NCBI GenBank assembly: GCA_030770545.1
Contig: CM061106.1
Span: 13,524,501 to 13,588,500, forward strand
Origin: Macropodus opercularis
Taxonomy: Eukaryota; Chordata; Actinopteri; Anabantiformes; Osphronemidae
DNA: 64,000 nt
Direction: 5' to 3'
The notes beneath the pieces were generated by a model, which was given only the letters and a program-made list of their open reading frames with translations, had not been told where the DNA came from and did no database searches. Made by a program: the position numbers and the translations under genes. How positions within the stretch are numbered: position 1 is the stretch's first letter; each line of letters opens with the position of its first letter. Shown here piece after piece: positions 11,251 through 22,705 of this stretch.

Positions 11251-12234
11251 ATCATGTTGATTAAGCATAACAGGAATAGAAATATTTACAAATGTCTCCA
11301 CAAAGAAACGTGTTGCAGTTAAAAAGTAATAAACACAGCTTCAGCGTGAGAATCTCAGCAAGTCAGCAAAACTTTCATTCTAATATTATTCTGAGGTTTT
11401 ATTAAATATATATCCGCTGCCTGTTGTTCCTGTTAATCAATTTCTGACTAAATCCACTCATAATAAACATAATAAACCCTTTGAGACAACACTAAATGCA
11501 CGTTAACAAAGCTTCTGTAGGCACCTGCAATGACTTGACTTACACAGAGACACATCACTGTCTTCCACCTTCTAACGTGTTAGACTAAAACAGAATCCAA
11601 CCTTTCTGTTAGTCAGATAATACTTGTGCATTTAAATAAGCTCTCGTCATCCACTCAGCTCCCATAACAGAATACATGACATGCACCAAAGCTGTCTGTG
11701 CTGTTAACCACAGTTAAGACATGATGTGATTATTCTATTAGTTGTTACGCGTCCAAAGTTGTTTACAAAATTATCTGACACTTACTGGTTTATTCCACAT
11801 AAACGCGAGGCTCCATAGTTTTGCGTGTGTTACATGAATTTAAGCTGCATAAGCTATTAACAAACGTTAGCATTAGCATTAGCGAACCGTTAGCATTAGC
11901 ATTAGCAACCTCTAGCCATGTTGCAAATTACATTTAAACAGCACGAACTAAGAGCCAATACATAGAAGTAAACGTGTATTTAGCATTGAGTCCTGGTCCA
12001 GTCGAAATGGAACCACTTCAAAACAGCCCAGTCTCTAGTTTCTAGCTCCACTACAGGACCTACCAGCCACCGTCACTGCTCTGAGTCTGAGGACAGCAGG
12101 TCACTGATGAGGCAGGACGGAAGCTGTGACCTGTGACCTTTGTCATCAACAAGGAGTCATGGGATCACATCTATTGTGTCATCAAAACACTTGGATACGT
12201 GTACAGGTAACAATTCTCTCTGGCGAGTAGTTCA

Positions 12235-12295
12235 AGTAGTAGTTCCTCACATTATCCAGCGAGTGGCGCTGTAGCTCTATGGCTGATAGAAGTGA
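12235..12295. repeat. Dispersed ~55-bp block, inverted partner at 44.7 kb
   Basis: AGTAGTTCCTCACATTATCC followed by AGCGAGTGGCGCTGT and CTCTATGGCTGAT recurs in inverse orientation at about 44683-44740. Near identity over ~55 bp suggests the tip of a dispersed element or a gene conversion tract. Confidence 0.6.
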
Positions 12296-12834
12296 TCGCT
12301 AGAAAACTAGCTAACTAGCTAACGGCTAATGTGGCTAGCGCTAGCTTGTGTATTAGCGTAGCTCAGAAAGGCACCAGCGCAGATCGCCCACATCTTAGTC
12401 TGGACCGGTTTTGGTGCCGGTTCATAAAGTTACATCTGGGCTCCGGAACCGAGAAGGCGGTGAAATCCGGTATTTTATGTAACTGACAGCTGAACAGAGC
12501 AAAGGACCGAGTTAGCTTCTGCTATTTGTACAGCCCGGACTAGCGTTAGCAAACATGTTGTACTGTGATATGCTAATGCTTTTAATATAATAATGTAATA
12601 ATACATATATAATATTTTGCATCTTATCAGACTCGTAGTTCAAATAGCAAATCATTAGTAAAAAGGGACGTTTCCAAATGCAGTTGATTAAGTTCTGCCA
12701 TTAAACAGTATAGGAGACGTTTTCCAGGTGTGAGTCCACAAGGACATAGATTCAAAGTTCCAGGGGCTAAAGCTGGAATATGTGTATTATATATGTATTT
12801 GTTGTGTTGAACTGAGTTTCTGTGTTTGGAACAG

Positions 12835-13064
12835 ACACCACACAGTTGTCTCCTGCTGCAGCACCGGCCTCCTCAGAGCACACGTATGTTTAATGTTCCA
12901 CATGATATTGTTGTTGTTTATTATTGATGACTTCATTGCTGTAGCATTAGTAGAGTAACGTGTGTGTCTCTGTCTCTTCCACCTTCAGGCCTCTCTCCCC
13001 ATATGAGCGGCTTGTCGTCATCGAGTGTCACATACACAATAAATCTATTAACTTTCATTATAAA
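12835..13064 (+). other. Possible two-exon transcript end, weak
   Basis: A 49-nt segment (12835-12883) has a good acceptor (GGAACAG) and donor (GTATGT). A second acceptor (CCACCTTCAG) opens a segment at 12989 that reaches AATAAA at 13038-13043. No recognisable protein is encoded. It may be the 3' end of a noncoding RNA or chance. Confidence 0.2.
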
Positions 13065-13681
13065 AAACAAATGAAATGGACTCAATGTGAGTGTTTTCTT
13101 TTAATGTGTAACATATTTACTGATGATCACATCTAAGGCTTTTATTGTGGAGGCTACAGCTGTTTAGTGCAGATGTTCAGTAACTGTGTGTTTTAAATAC
13201 ACAGTTACTGTCAGATTTCTCTGGATCACTGCTTATTAACTATTACTGACACACTCAGCTGCTCCTCTATCGTCTGTCAGGCTTTGTGCTTTCATTCCAG
13301 CGGCCGTACTGATCTGGTTACGTACTGTATTATATGTTCCATCTCCATCACCAGCTGCTCTGTGAGTTTAGGCCACGTTTCATCAGTGATTCTGTGATCG
13401 ACACATGTGGCCATGAACTATTTACCTGTTCAGACAGATGCTCTTGTTTGGTTGAGCATTTAACATGACCCCAGACTTGATCAGGCCAGTAGAGTCAAGC
13501 TGCTTAACCTACACGTAGTTACTGTCAACATCTACATGAATGTTAAAGTCGCCCACTACAATCAAGTTGGCTCCATGGTCCAACTCAGATCCGCAGCCTT
13601 AAGCACAGGACCCGGAAACTAGAAAGACAATGGCGTCCAACCAATGAGGTGAATCCTGCCCAGCATGGAAAGACAGTTTAA

Positions 13682-15981
13682 CACTAGAAGTCCCAGAGAT
13701 GAGCCATTTGGCTTTTCTACCTATAAAACCCGCCGGCGAGCCGATCGGCTCGAAGGCTTTGGGCTAATACCCTTAATCAGCTGTGAACGATTGCTTTTGT
13801 TATGTAAACAACGTGGGGCCATGCTGAGCCACCTCAAGGAAACTTGTGTTTCACTTTGCATCTTAGGGAGAAATCACCACATGCTTTTTTCCTTTGTTGC
13901 AAAGATTTATTGATAAAAATAGTACAAAATGAATTAAAGAAACCAACCATTTGTACACATATTTGTGAGTACATTCCAGCAATCGCGCACAATCCTGGCA
14001 CTGCCATTGTATCTCCCGTCTGCATTTACCACATGTGTATCTGTAGCAGTGAACACATTGCACAGTGGCATGACTGTTCTTGCAGTGGTGTTTGACCTGA
14101 CACATGGCTCTTTTTCCAGGGCTTGGTGTGGAGGGTTTTGTCCAAGCAATTGTTCTTTTCTTGCCTTCTTCGCACACATATGAGAGTTAGCCAACTCTCT
14201 TGCAAGCTCCACCAGGAAGTCCACCCGTCTTTCTGGTGCCTGCTTGATACAGCACATGTGCATTCAGTGCTGCCATGTCAATCATGTTATAGGACACGGC
14301 AACTGTCCAGCGCCGTGTCCCTGTGCGGACAGTGTACTCCCGCACCATCTGGTCCATCACATCCACGCAGCACTTTGTGGTGTTGTAAAGGGTGACAGTG
14401 TTTGGCTTCCTTTTGGTGGTATTCTCAGTCTGAATCACGCTGTGCATGCTGCTAAGAATGTAGACGGTCTTCTTCCGTTTGGGCGCATACGCCGTCAGCG
14501 TAGTACGTAGTTTTCCGGCTAAGAAGTTTATGCGCAAGTGACAGTGATGTGAAGAAATTGTCCGTGGTAACATTTCTGCCCTTGTCCAGGAATGGTTCCA
14601 TCAGCCTCATCACTACATTTTCAGTCAGTCTCTCTCCACTGGGACGACTAGGATCCTTGCCAAGATATGGGAGGACGTTACAAATGTACTTGGATTTTAG
14701 GTCGCAAGCCACCCAAAACTTGATCCCAAACTTGTCAGGTTTAGTTGCAATATACTGCAGGAAACAGCAGCGAGTCTTTGACAGGAAAAGCCGTTCATCA
14801 ATGGTGATATGTAGACCAGGGTTGTAGGTCGTGATGCAATTGGTGACAAATGATTTATGTCACTCCACTCTGCTTTTTTGGTGTTTTCCACTTACTGGTT
14901 TCAAATGAAATAGGAAATAATATGAAATGAAACCTAGCCTGAAGACAGATCAGACTCTGAGTCTGAATCCGGCTGAAGTTCTATGTCTTCTCCATCTGAG
15001 TCGCAAGGGTTTACTTCACTCAGGTTCATTTCCAAGGCCTGCTGTGTGGTGAGTCTTCTCTGCATTTTCTTTTCTTGGAGAGGAGGTTCGTACACCACAG
15101 AATTCTTGAGGGCACTGAAGTAGTAGGCTATGTGCAGTGAGATTTTATCCACCTGGGTACAAAAGGAATTACCTCTCATCTGAGAGCAAGCTGTGTGCAA
15201 TTAGATGTGTTAATTCATATGTTTTTATACCTGGGCAAGACCCTACATTCCAATGTGAGAATGAATTGAATTCATGAATGAAGGATTGAATGGTAAATCA
15301 AGTCTGTGAAGATTCTCATTCATCCAGGAGACTCAAGTTCTCTGCTTTTAGCAGCTCTCCCTCCCCCACACATACAAACAAGCCACCAGCAACCATTACC
15401 AAGGTACTACGTGATGGAACTTTGGTAATCACCCGCAAGATGACAATTGCAATAAATGCCATTAGTTCAGGGAGGACCATGAACATCTTCCTGTGCATGT
15501 TTTTATAGTCTATTCTTGAATGCTATGAAGCATGTCAATGAACATGATGATGATGAAACACAGGAAGCTCTGAAGGCGACTCGAGATACTTTTCCTGGCC
15601 TTAGCCGTTGGCTCTCCATCTGCAGCCTACGCTTTGATTGGGGTGAAAGGGAGACGCGTCCCCACCTGTTCTTCACGCCACACTGTGCCATCTTTCACTG
15701 TCTCTGTCAGGTCAGTCCACAAACAGGCTCTTTTTTGGTTGAGGAGCAGCAAAGCGGGGGAAATCTGGTCAAACAGGTTCTCTGCTTTTAGCAGCCATCC
15801 CTCCCCCACGCATACAAACAAGCCACCAGCAACCATTCACACACACCCCCCCAAACCCCCTGCAGATTGCTCAGGTAATGACCACATTTACACATGAATT
15901 GATGCTAATGATAGCCAAAAGACTAGCCAGTTAGCATCCACTTGGCCAAAGGAGGGTTAGAAATCTCTGGGACTTCTAGTG
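13682..15981 (-). mobile_element. piggyBac element, copy 1 (2300 bp)
   Basis: Flanked by TTAA on both sides (13678-13681 and 15982-15985), the piggyBac target. Terminal inverted repeats CACTAGAAGTCCCAGAGAT match perfectly over 19 bp (13682-13700 and 15963-15981). Between them lies a broken minus-strand transposase. An internal direct duplication of about 65 bp (TTCTCTGCTTTTAGCAGC onward) occurs at about 15338 and 15778. Copy 2 is at 46426-48450. Confidence 0.95.
13863..15200 (-). pseudogene. piggyBac transposase, frameshifted
   Basis: The reading is split over several frames. From the N-terminal side: an acidic segment (CDSDGEDIELQPDSDSESD, near 15000-14940); a catalytic-core block with HITIDERLF at about 14800 and DKGRNVTTDNFFTS at about 14560; then CVDVMDQMVREYTVRTG at about 14365; and a C-terminal cysteine-rich finger (CKNSHATVQC, CGKCRREIQWQCQDC) at 14100-13980. 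The three aspartates expected in a piggyBac DDD core are all present (TIDE, TTDN, VDVMDQ). Frame breaks, including a premature stop after the TTDN block, make it non-functional as it stands. It might still be mobilised through its intact ends if a source transposase exists elsewhere. Confidence 0.85.
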
Positions 15982-15985
15982 TTAA

Positions 15986-17080
15986 TACTACATAAAAAGC
16001 ACTTTGTGCTGCTAGAAGCTCATATTATACATCATTAATTGAGGAAAATCAGAACAACCCCAGGTTTCTTTCAGCTCTGTAGCCAGGCTGACTAAGAGTC
16101 ACAGCTGTGTTGAGCCTAGTGTCCCTTTAAAGCTCAGCAGCAATGACTTGACAATGACAAGAGGAACACGGGGGGGACTCTAAAGGTAGGTGTGAATGTC
16201 TTAGAGACAGACCAAGGACCCGTTCAGGATGCACCTCACCCTTGGCCCAATGAGCGAAAGTGTCATTTCAACATATTTAAGTCCCACTAAGTCAAGGGAA
16301 TGTAAAGGGATGCTGAAAAGATCTGTGCAGACAATCTGCCTGTAAAAATATATATTATATATATTTTATTATAATATATAAATACCCTGTGAAGCAGAAT
16401 CCTTGAAGTAACAAAAGCTACAACACTAACAGTCACGAAACAGGCACAGTAACCATAAACGCGACGACAACGATTCAGTGGGAGAGGATCTAGGGTTGCT
16501 ATGACGACGATGATAAAATACATCTCTCCTTGTGTTTATATGATGTGTGATGGAGCAGGAATCAGATTCCTGTGAAACCATATTTTTGGGTCTGAAGCTT
16601 CCTTGTATTTTAGTCTTGCCAAAAAAAGTTGAAACCATTTGTACAGAGTTCAGTAAAAGTCTTTGCTCTTATTTGTTTTCTCATTTTTTTGCTTGTCGCC
16701 AACATATCGTTACACCAGTCTTGTCATGTTAAGATGGAGTCGGGGCACAAACGGTTATTAGCGATGAATATTACAACCGTCGGCCACTGTAACCACCACG
16801 ACCCTTAGATTTGTTTCTTCAGGCTCATCTGTAGAGTCCAAGCGTTAATGCAAACACTGTGGAAGATCATCCCAGGGTTAGAGTCCGTGTGCTGTGAAGA
16901 GACGTTTCTGTTTCAACCAAGAGGCGTCTGACTTTAAGCTCTGCAGACGAGCAGAGTCCAACATAGAGCAGCTCTGCTTAAAGCTCTGCTTAGTGTTTCA
17001 CCTGGAGCCTGAGCTGAAGCTTCACCACAAGAAAGAAGCCACGGAAACAAGCCAGTCATGCTCTTAACTTTATTAACTAT
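15986..17080. other. Unassigned stretch
   Basis: Contains an AT-rich palindrome-like run (about 16345-16382) but no supported gene. Confidence 0.35.
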
Positions 17081-17084
17081 ATAC

Positions 17085-17190
17085 ATGGGGGGGGGGGCGT
17101 CATTGTCCAGGAGGGGGGCGTCATTGTCGGGGGGGGCTTCATTGTCCAGGAGGGGGGAGCTTCATTGTCCAGGAGGGGGGGTAAAGAGGT
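17085..17190. repeat. G-rich tandem repeat
   Basis: Runs of 6 to 10 guanines are separated by (C/G)TTCATTGTCCAGGA-type spacers, about four units of roughly 25-35 bp. Four or more G-runs in a row could form a G-quadruplex (inference). Confidence 0.7.
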
Positions 17191-17263
17191 AGGGAGCTTG
17201 ATGTGGGGGGTCTATTTATAACTATTTACAATGAGGGAGAAAGAAGGTGGGTTGCTCCACCTG

Positions 17264-17760
17264 GAGAGCTCAAAGTGAGGGAGGGGGAGGAGAAGGGGGT
17301 TGTTCCTTCTCCACCTCCCTCTCTCTCTCCCTCACATTGAAAGAGAGAGGGAGATGGAGAGCTCAAAGTGAGGGAGGGGGAGGAGAAGGGGGTTGTTCCT
17401 TCTCCACCTCCCTCTCTCTCTCCCTCACATTGAAAGAGAGAGGGAGGTGGAGAGCTCAAAGTGAGGGAGGGGGAGGAGAGGGGGTTGTTCCTTCTCCACC
17501 TCCCTCTCTCTCCCTCACAGTGTAAGAGAGAGGGAGATGGAGAGCACAAAGTGAGGGAGGGGGAGGAGAAGGGGGTTGTTCCTTTTCCACTTCCCTCTCT
17601 CTCTCAATGTGAGGGAGGGAGAGAGGGAGGTGGAGAGCTCAAAGTGAGGGAGGGGGAGGAGAAGGAGGTTGTTCCTTCTCCACCTCCCTCTCTCCCTCCC
17701 TTACATAGAGAGAGAGGGAGGTGGAGAGCACAAAGTGAGGGAGACAGAGGAGGAGGAGAG
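17264..17760. repeat. ~93-bp minisatellite with internal inverted repeat
   Basis: About six units start at CAAAGTGAGGGAGGG (17271, 17364, 17457, 17547, 17640, 17731), giving a 90-93 bp period. Each unit contains CTCCACCTCCCTCTCTC and, after a short loop, the near-complement GAGAGAGGGAGGTGGAG, so each can fold into a hairpin. It is strongly purine/pyrimidine strand-biased. Confidence 0.85.
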
Positions 17761-17839
17761 CTCAATGAGAAAGATGAGGAGAGGAGGAGGAGGAGGAGGA
17801 GCACACGCCCCCACCTCTCCCCCACCTCGCCCCCCACCC

Positions 17840-18425
17840 CTGACCTCTGCAGAGCCGTTGGCCCCCTCAGGGAGGCGGAGGCCCACCTGGATGTTGCTTG
17901 TGTTGTTCGAGTTTTCCAATTGGTCACCGTGGCCCTGACCCCAGTCCCACTCGCTGGCCACCCCCAGATCACCGGGGGGATCACAGGCCTCTTCCCGCGG
18001 GTCTTTCCTGGAATCCCTGACCTGGAAGGGATCCAGGAGGCATCCAAACCTGATGCCGAGCCGTCAGCAAACCCCAACTCTACCCTAACCCCAACGCTCC
18101 CCTCCACGTGGAGGAGCCGCGGCCTGTTCTTTTGGTCATGAATCAAAGGTCATGACCTTAGAGAGAAGGAACGTAGCTCGACGGGTGAACTGAGAGCTTT
18201 GCCCTTGGGCTCAGCCCCTCCTTCACCGTCCGTCAGTCTCGCGCTCGTTCTCTCGCTGGTGAACGAGACCAAAAGATGCTTAACTCCTGCACTTGGAGCA
18301 GGAAGCGTCCTCTAACAACAACTAGCCGCCCGTTTCCGGTCGGGACGATGGCCTCAGATCTGGAGGAGCCCATTCTCACACCGCCGTTCCTCCTCAATCT
18401 GAGGTTCGACTATTGGCCGAACTCT
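17840..18425 (-). mobile_element. Degenerate non-LTR retrotransposon fragment
   Basis: On the minus strand this resembles, by recollection, the reverse-transcriptase 3' half of a very common teleost LINE, with recognisable blocks for the RELS-KAKLSVYRS region (around 18180-18230) and the preceding segment (18260-18380). It is riddled with indels and has no open frame. The 17850-17910 portion recurs at about 20440-20510. Confidence 0.55.
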
Positions 18426-19904
18426 CCTCCGTCTCAACCCTGACACAGACTTTCCCAGAAACGAGGGACTCGGAGGTGATGCACTGAAAAAGATGCTACT
18501 GTTGTGCAATACACTTGATGTGTGTTTTTACATTAGAGTGAGTGAAATGTTCAGTTTTTACTGTGCTTAAAAGTTCCCAGTGCTGTTCCTGGATGAAATG
18601 ACACTGAACAGAAACAGGAGGAACTAAGTCAGTTCATTACAACTGGTATTTCTGCACTGCAGCGACCTGAGGGGCAGCGTTTGCTAAGCACTGTGATCAT
18701 AGACGGCCAGAAAAAGGCAAACACTGTGTTTTTAATTATGGAGATGCACACAGTGATTGGAGTAAAGACACTATACAATAGATTTGTCTTAATCATACTG
18801 GGAAATTAAAAATGACTTGCTCATAACTAAGCTTTACGCTTTGGAGCAACCGTAAATCTTTTTGTCTAATGAAATCATGGGTTGTCATAAAGTGAAGTTA
18901 CTGTTTATGACTTGTGTGGATGAGAAGTCAAACTATTGATCAGTACTTAACCAAAAAATGTAATTCAGTGACTCCACCCCTGAGCGTCTCCGTCCCGGCG
19001 TCTGTTTTCTGGAGGCCGACCAACAGTCCTCCTCCATGGCCTCTCCCGGAGGCGGTTCCCAACGACCGCCGGGTGGCGCTAAGCTGACGGCCCAGACCCC
19101 CTTTTCACTGTGGTGCCATACGAGCGTGGTTGCGCCCAGTGATGCAACCCAAAGGCCGAACCCTGACCTCCGTCTGAGGTTTTCAGGTGCCTCGTGGTGA
19201 CATTTGATTTTTGAGTCAGGTGTGAACAGGTGTTCTGTAGCCCAGGCAGAATGTAAGGACTGCACTGCAGGTGGCCGGCCGCCGAAACAGCGAAGCTAAT
19301 TCCTTTATCCAACTCAGTTCATTACCTCATTAACCAATGGAGCCCATTCACAACTACCAGGTCACGATTCTGCTTTGAATCATACTTCCAGATATTTACA
19401 TCTGAGTCTGATGCAGAACTTAGAAGAGAGCACGTTCTGTCAGAACCCACCCGTGTTTCATGTGAGTGAAAGTGCTGGAACATGTGACTGACAGGTTTGT
19501 TAGACCTTCAAACAATAAACATGTAAAGGGAGCAACTGCTAGAGGTTACGGTCAAACCTGGAAAAGCATCACAAGCAAACACAGCTAACGTTTGGTGAAG
19601 CCACAGGCTGAATGCAGTTACTGTATTAGTATTTATGAGTATTTATATGTGAACGATACGTGTTAATATTCTATTCACTTCAGTCTAGTGGATGTATTAC
19701 TACGATACTGTAGTTAAAACACGTGTGGGTTTGAACAAAGGTGCTGTCTTCTACGTTGTGCGGCAGATCCAGATGTAAATACCAGAAAATAAAAGGAAAT
19801 TTAGAAATTGGCAGGTGATTAATTAAACACCTGAATTTAGTAAAATGTAGATATGAATTTGGAAATTAGTCTTTGACCGCTCTGTTTGGTAACTCAGCCT
19901 ACAA
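18426..19904. other. Unassigned stretch, GC-rich island at 18.95-19.3 kb
   Basis: A GC-rich block (about 18960-19290) has minus-strand open frames of about 110 and 77 codons with no recognised family and no splice context. The remainder is AT-rich without signals. Confidence 0.35.
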
Positions 19905-20108
19905 ACACAACCTACTAAAATAAACAACCTACTAAAATAACAACTTACGAAAATAAACAAGTCACTAAGATAAACAAGCAACTAAAATAAACAAGCCACT
20001 AAAGTAAACAACTCACTAAAATAAAATTAAAAACTACTAAAATAAACAACCTACTAAAATAACAACTTATTAAAATAAACAAGCCACTAAGATAAACAAG
20101 CCACTGAT
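19905..20108. repeat. AT-rich tandem repeat, ~17-bp unit
   Basis: Around eleven diverged units of the form ACTAAAATAAACAAGCC run in tandem. Confidence 0.8.
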
Positions 20109-20429
20109 ATTAACATAATAAATGCTAATAATAAAACAACCTAACACTGATCAAACCTACAAGTACAAACATGGAAATTGACAAATCTCCACATTTCAGT
20201 ACGAATGTACACGTCACCTTCAGTGACGCCCTAACGTGGCTTGAATAACAACTTGAACTACCTAAGTTTTCACCTACAACTTCTACACTAACAACCAGAC
20301 TCTTCTGGACCAAACCGTGCAGACCTACCAAACAGAGAGGTCCACGACACCCCTGGCCTCCACTCATGTAGGGTACAGTCAGTACAACTCACCCCAGGAA
20401 CCTTGACACCTTTATGTTCACACCGTGAC

Positions 20430-20925
20430 TCCCGTGGCTCGAACAACACAGGTAACATCCCGATGAGCCGCCGCCTCCCTGAAGGGGTGGACGGCTCAGC
20501 AGAGGTCACTCACCTGGAGAGTGAAGTGGGTGCTGAGGCGGGAGGGAGGGAGGGAGGGAGGGAGGAAGGGGGCACTCATCTTCAGCCGCTTACCCGCTTT
20601 AAGGGTGGCGGCTGCTGGAGCCTGTCCCAGCTGTCACTGGTTTCTGCTGGACGCTGTGCTGTGGCTTGAATAAAGCACCTTTCTAACTTTCTATGTGGGC
20701 GAGCAGCAGGGTTTAGCCTGGACAGGTCGCCAGTCCATCACAGAACCGCATACAGGCAGAGAGGAACAAACAGTCACTCAGTTTAGAGTCTCCAGTTAAC
20801 TGACTGCATGTCTTTGGACTGTGGGAGGAAACCGACACGAGGAGAACATGCAAACTCCTCACAGAAAAGCACCTGGGCCACCCGGGAATCCAACCCGGCT
20901 CCTTGTTGCTGTGAGGCAGCAGTGA
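20430..20925. repeat. Composite teleost repeat debris
   Basis: 20440-20510 (reverse strand) is shared with the LINE debris at 17850-17910. A (GGGA)n run lies at about 20540-20572. The 20600-20925 block (CTGTCCCAGCTGTCA, GGACAGGTCGCCAGTCCATC, TCTTTGGACTGTGGGAGG, GAACATGCAAACTCC) is a very common teleost interspersed repeat by recollection; its ends also appear at 8032 and 35400. Confidence 0.65.
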
Positions 20926-21059
20926 GGCTCCTCAGTAGCAGCCAGTCTAGAAACGTCACCACTGAACTTGAGTTCAGTCGATTCATTTAGGAGCAGCCTT
21001 ATACCAGTTAAAGGTTTCTTCTATAAATGCACGAGGCAGACGCCTGACAACACATTAGC

Positions 21060-21735
21060 GAGCACCTGATGACACCAAACTACCAAACACAGCAGCACAG
21101 TCACTCTGATGGAGGAAGCTGGGGGAGCAGGCTGGGCTGGGGGGCATGTGCCTGGTGTGACACAACGGCCTCACAGGTTATCGTGACTGTGCCTCCGGGT
21201 TTTAAGAATCTTACCCGTCACGGGCGAACCAGCCTTCCAAACCTGGAGGCCACTGAGTGGACTCATAGTCAGTCCAGTCAATCAAAATCCAGAGGAGCCG
21301 GGAATCGAACCGCCGACCCTACGATTGGTGGACGACTCCTGTCTCCTGAGGCTCGTAAGTGACTTCAAACAATCGTGACTGTGCCTTAGGTCGTCCCGGG
21401 GTTTGAGGTGGGATCTTACCGTCATGGGCGAACCAGCCTTCCATGTTAACGCACCACTAGCGGCTAAGAGGCTGTTGTTGGATTCCCTCACACGTTCCTT
21501 TGCCCGTTCCTTTGAACACCACTTGGCACAGAGACGATGGCGGCCCTACCCACCACCGTCTCCGTGTTGTCGTGTTTTGGGGGCATGTGCCTGGCGCGTC
21601 AGAGAAAACAGCCTCCCAGGTTATCGTGACTGTGCCTGCCTTAGGTCGTCCCGGGGTTTGAGGTGGGATCTTACCCGTCATGGGCGAACCAGCCTTCCAA
21701 ACCCGGCCAGTAGCGGTGGTCACTGAGTCGACTTA
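21060..21735. repeat. Local direct repeats beside the provirus
   Basis: Blocks such as GGGCATGTGCCTGG, GGTTATCGTGACTGTGCCT and GGGCGAACCAGCCTTCCA occur at about 21140-21250 and 21585-21720, with a partial third copy at 21365-21445. A tRNA-like B box (GGTTCGATTCC on the minus strand, about 21302) suggests a SINE component. No gene is seen. Confidence 0.6.
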
Positions 21736-21740
21736 CGGAC

Positions 21741-22306
21741 TGTAATGGAAATTTTATTATATGGGTATTTTCACTTATGACAGAACTGTGATTCATATTA
21801 CTTGATATATTCTCATATGTATCTGTACTAAGCAAAGTAATCATAGAATGAATTATATACCTGCTTACAGAAATATTTCAGAATAGTGAGCCTTCTCTTT
21901 CCCATGGGAAAGGGAGCTAGGGAGATACTGTTTAGTTATAATTGTTTTTGCTGTATGGACCATGGCCATGAGACCATGGCAGAAGAACTTTGATGTACTT
22001 TGTTTCTGTTACACTTTCCACCTGGTGCAGGGCAGTGACTGACCCTGAGTTGTGGGCTGATAAGACTCTTGTGGACTGTTTTTGTTTGAGACTGAGCTAA
22101 TGAGAAGATACATCTTTACTCCCTCGCAACGAAGGAGGTATTTAGGTAGGCACGGAGGTAGATGACTTCAGAACTACACTCAGACAGGACAGTTTTGCAC
22201 TGACTCTGTGTACTTCTCTTCTTGCAAGAATTAAACACAACAGAAAGACAACTTTGATTGGTTTTTGATTCATTCACCAGGTTCCTAACAGGTTTTTGCC
22301 TCCACA
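21741..22306 (+). repeat. 5' LTR
   Basis: 566 bp, TGTAATGG to CTCCACA. A candidate AATTAAA polyadenylation signal lies near 22228. Compared with the 3' LTR there are six substitutions and no indels. Confidence 0.95.
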
Positions 22307-22309
22307 ATT

Positions 22310-22327
22310 TGGTGTCAGAAGTGGGAT
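22310..22327 (+). promoter_or_regulatory. Primer binding site, tRNA-Leu
   Basis: TGGTGTCAGAAGTGGGAT starts three bases after the LTR and is the complement of a vertebrate tRNA-Leu 3' end including CCA (sequence recalled from knowledge of tRNA-Leu). Confidence 0.85.
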
Positions 22328-22499
22328 CCGCTGGTGGTCGTCGGAGGGGTCGCTGACGGTGGAAAAGACGCGTCGCCCTGAGCGCAGCTCAGCCTCAACC
22401 TCCTCTACAAAAACAGAGTGAGACGGAGGGCCTAAGGCATCACCTCTGATCTCCATCGGACGGATCCTACGAACTCAAAATTACTTATCAACGGGAAAC

Positions 22500-22508
22500 C
22501 TGGTGAGT
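22500..22508 (+). promoter_or_regulatory. Candidate major splice donor in leader
   Basis: CTG|GTGAGT at 22500-22508 (intron starting at 22503) is a near-consensus donor upstream of gag, the usual place for the donor that produces env mRNA. A matching acceptor before env could not be fixed. Confidence 0.6.
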
Positions 22509-22546
22509 CGTTGACATATTTGCTTCTCATATGTCCTGGGGAAAGT

Positions 22547-22650
22547 GTTGATCAGTGAACACTATAATATGGCACTGATATGAGTGTTAGTCAGTGAACA
22601 CTATAATATGGCACTGATATGAGTGTTAGTCGGTGAACACTATAATTTGG
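22547..22650 (+). repeat. 39-bp tandem repeat in the proviral leader
   Basis: About 2.6 copies of a 39-bp unit containing GTGAACACTATAATATGGCA, immediately upstream of gag. The last unit has diverged. Confidence 0.9.
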
Positions 22651-22705
22651 CATCGAACTTTCGCAGAGACGTCTGTGACCGTACAACTACGCGTAGTGCT
22701 GCACC

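Larger units (their letters stand above)
11251..13677. other. Unassigned stretch with possible small spliced transcript
   Basis: Contains GCTAATGCTAAT-type microrepeats near 11870-11915. The block at about 12235-12295 recurs inverted near 44.7 kb. A possible plus-strand mini-gene is listed separately. Nothing else recognised. Confidence 0.35.

Noticed and set aside
17226..18146. Several frames rich in R, E and G or S and P
   Set aside because: They are products of the 93-bp minisatellite and LINE debris.
21295..21365. tRNA gene
   Set aside because: A B-box-like GGTTCGATTCC is present, but no cloverleaf with a matching acceptor stem could be drawn; more likely a SINE remnant.
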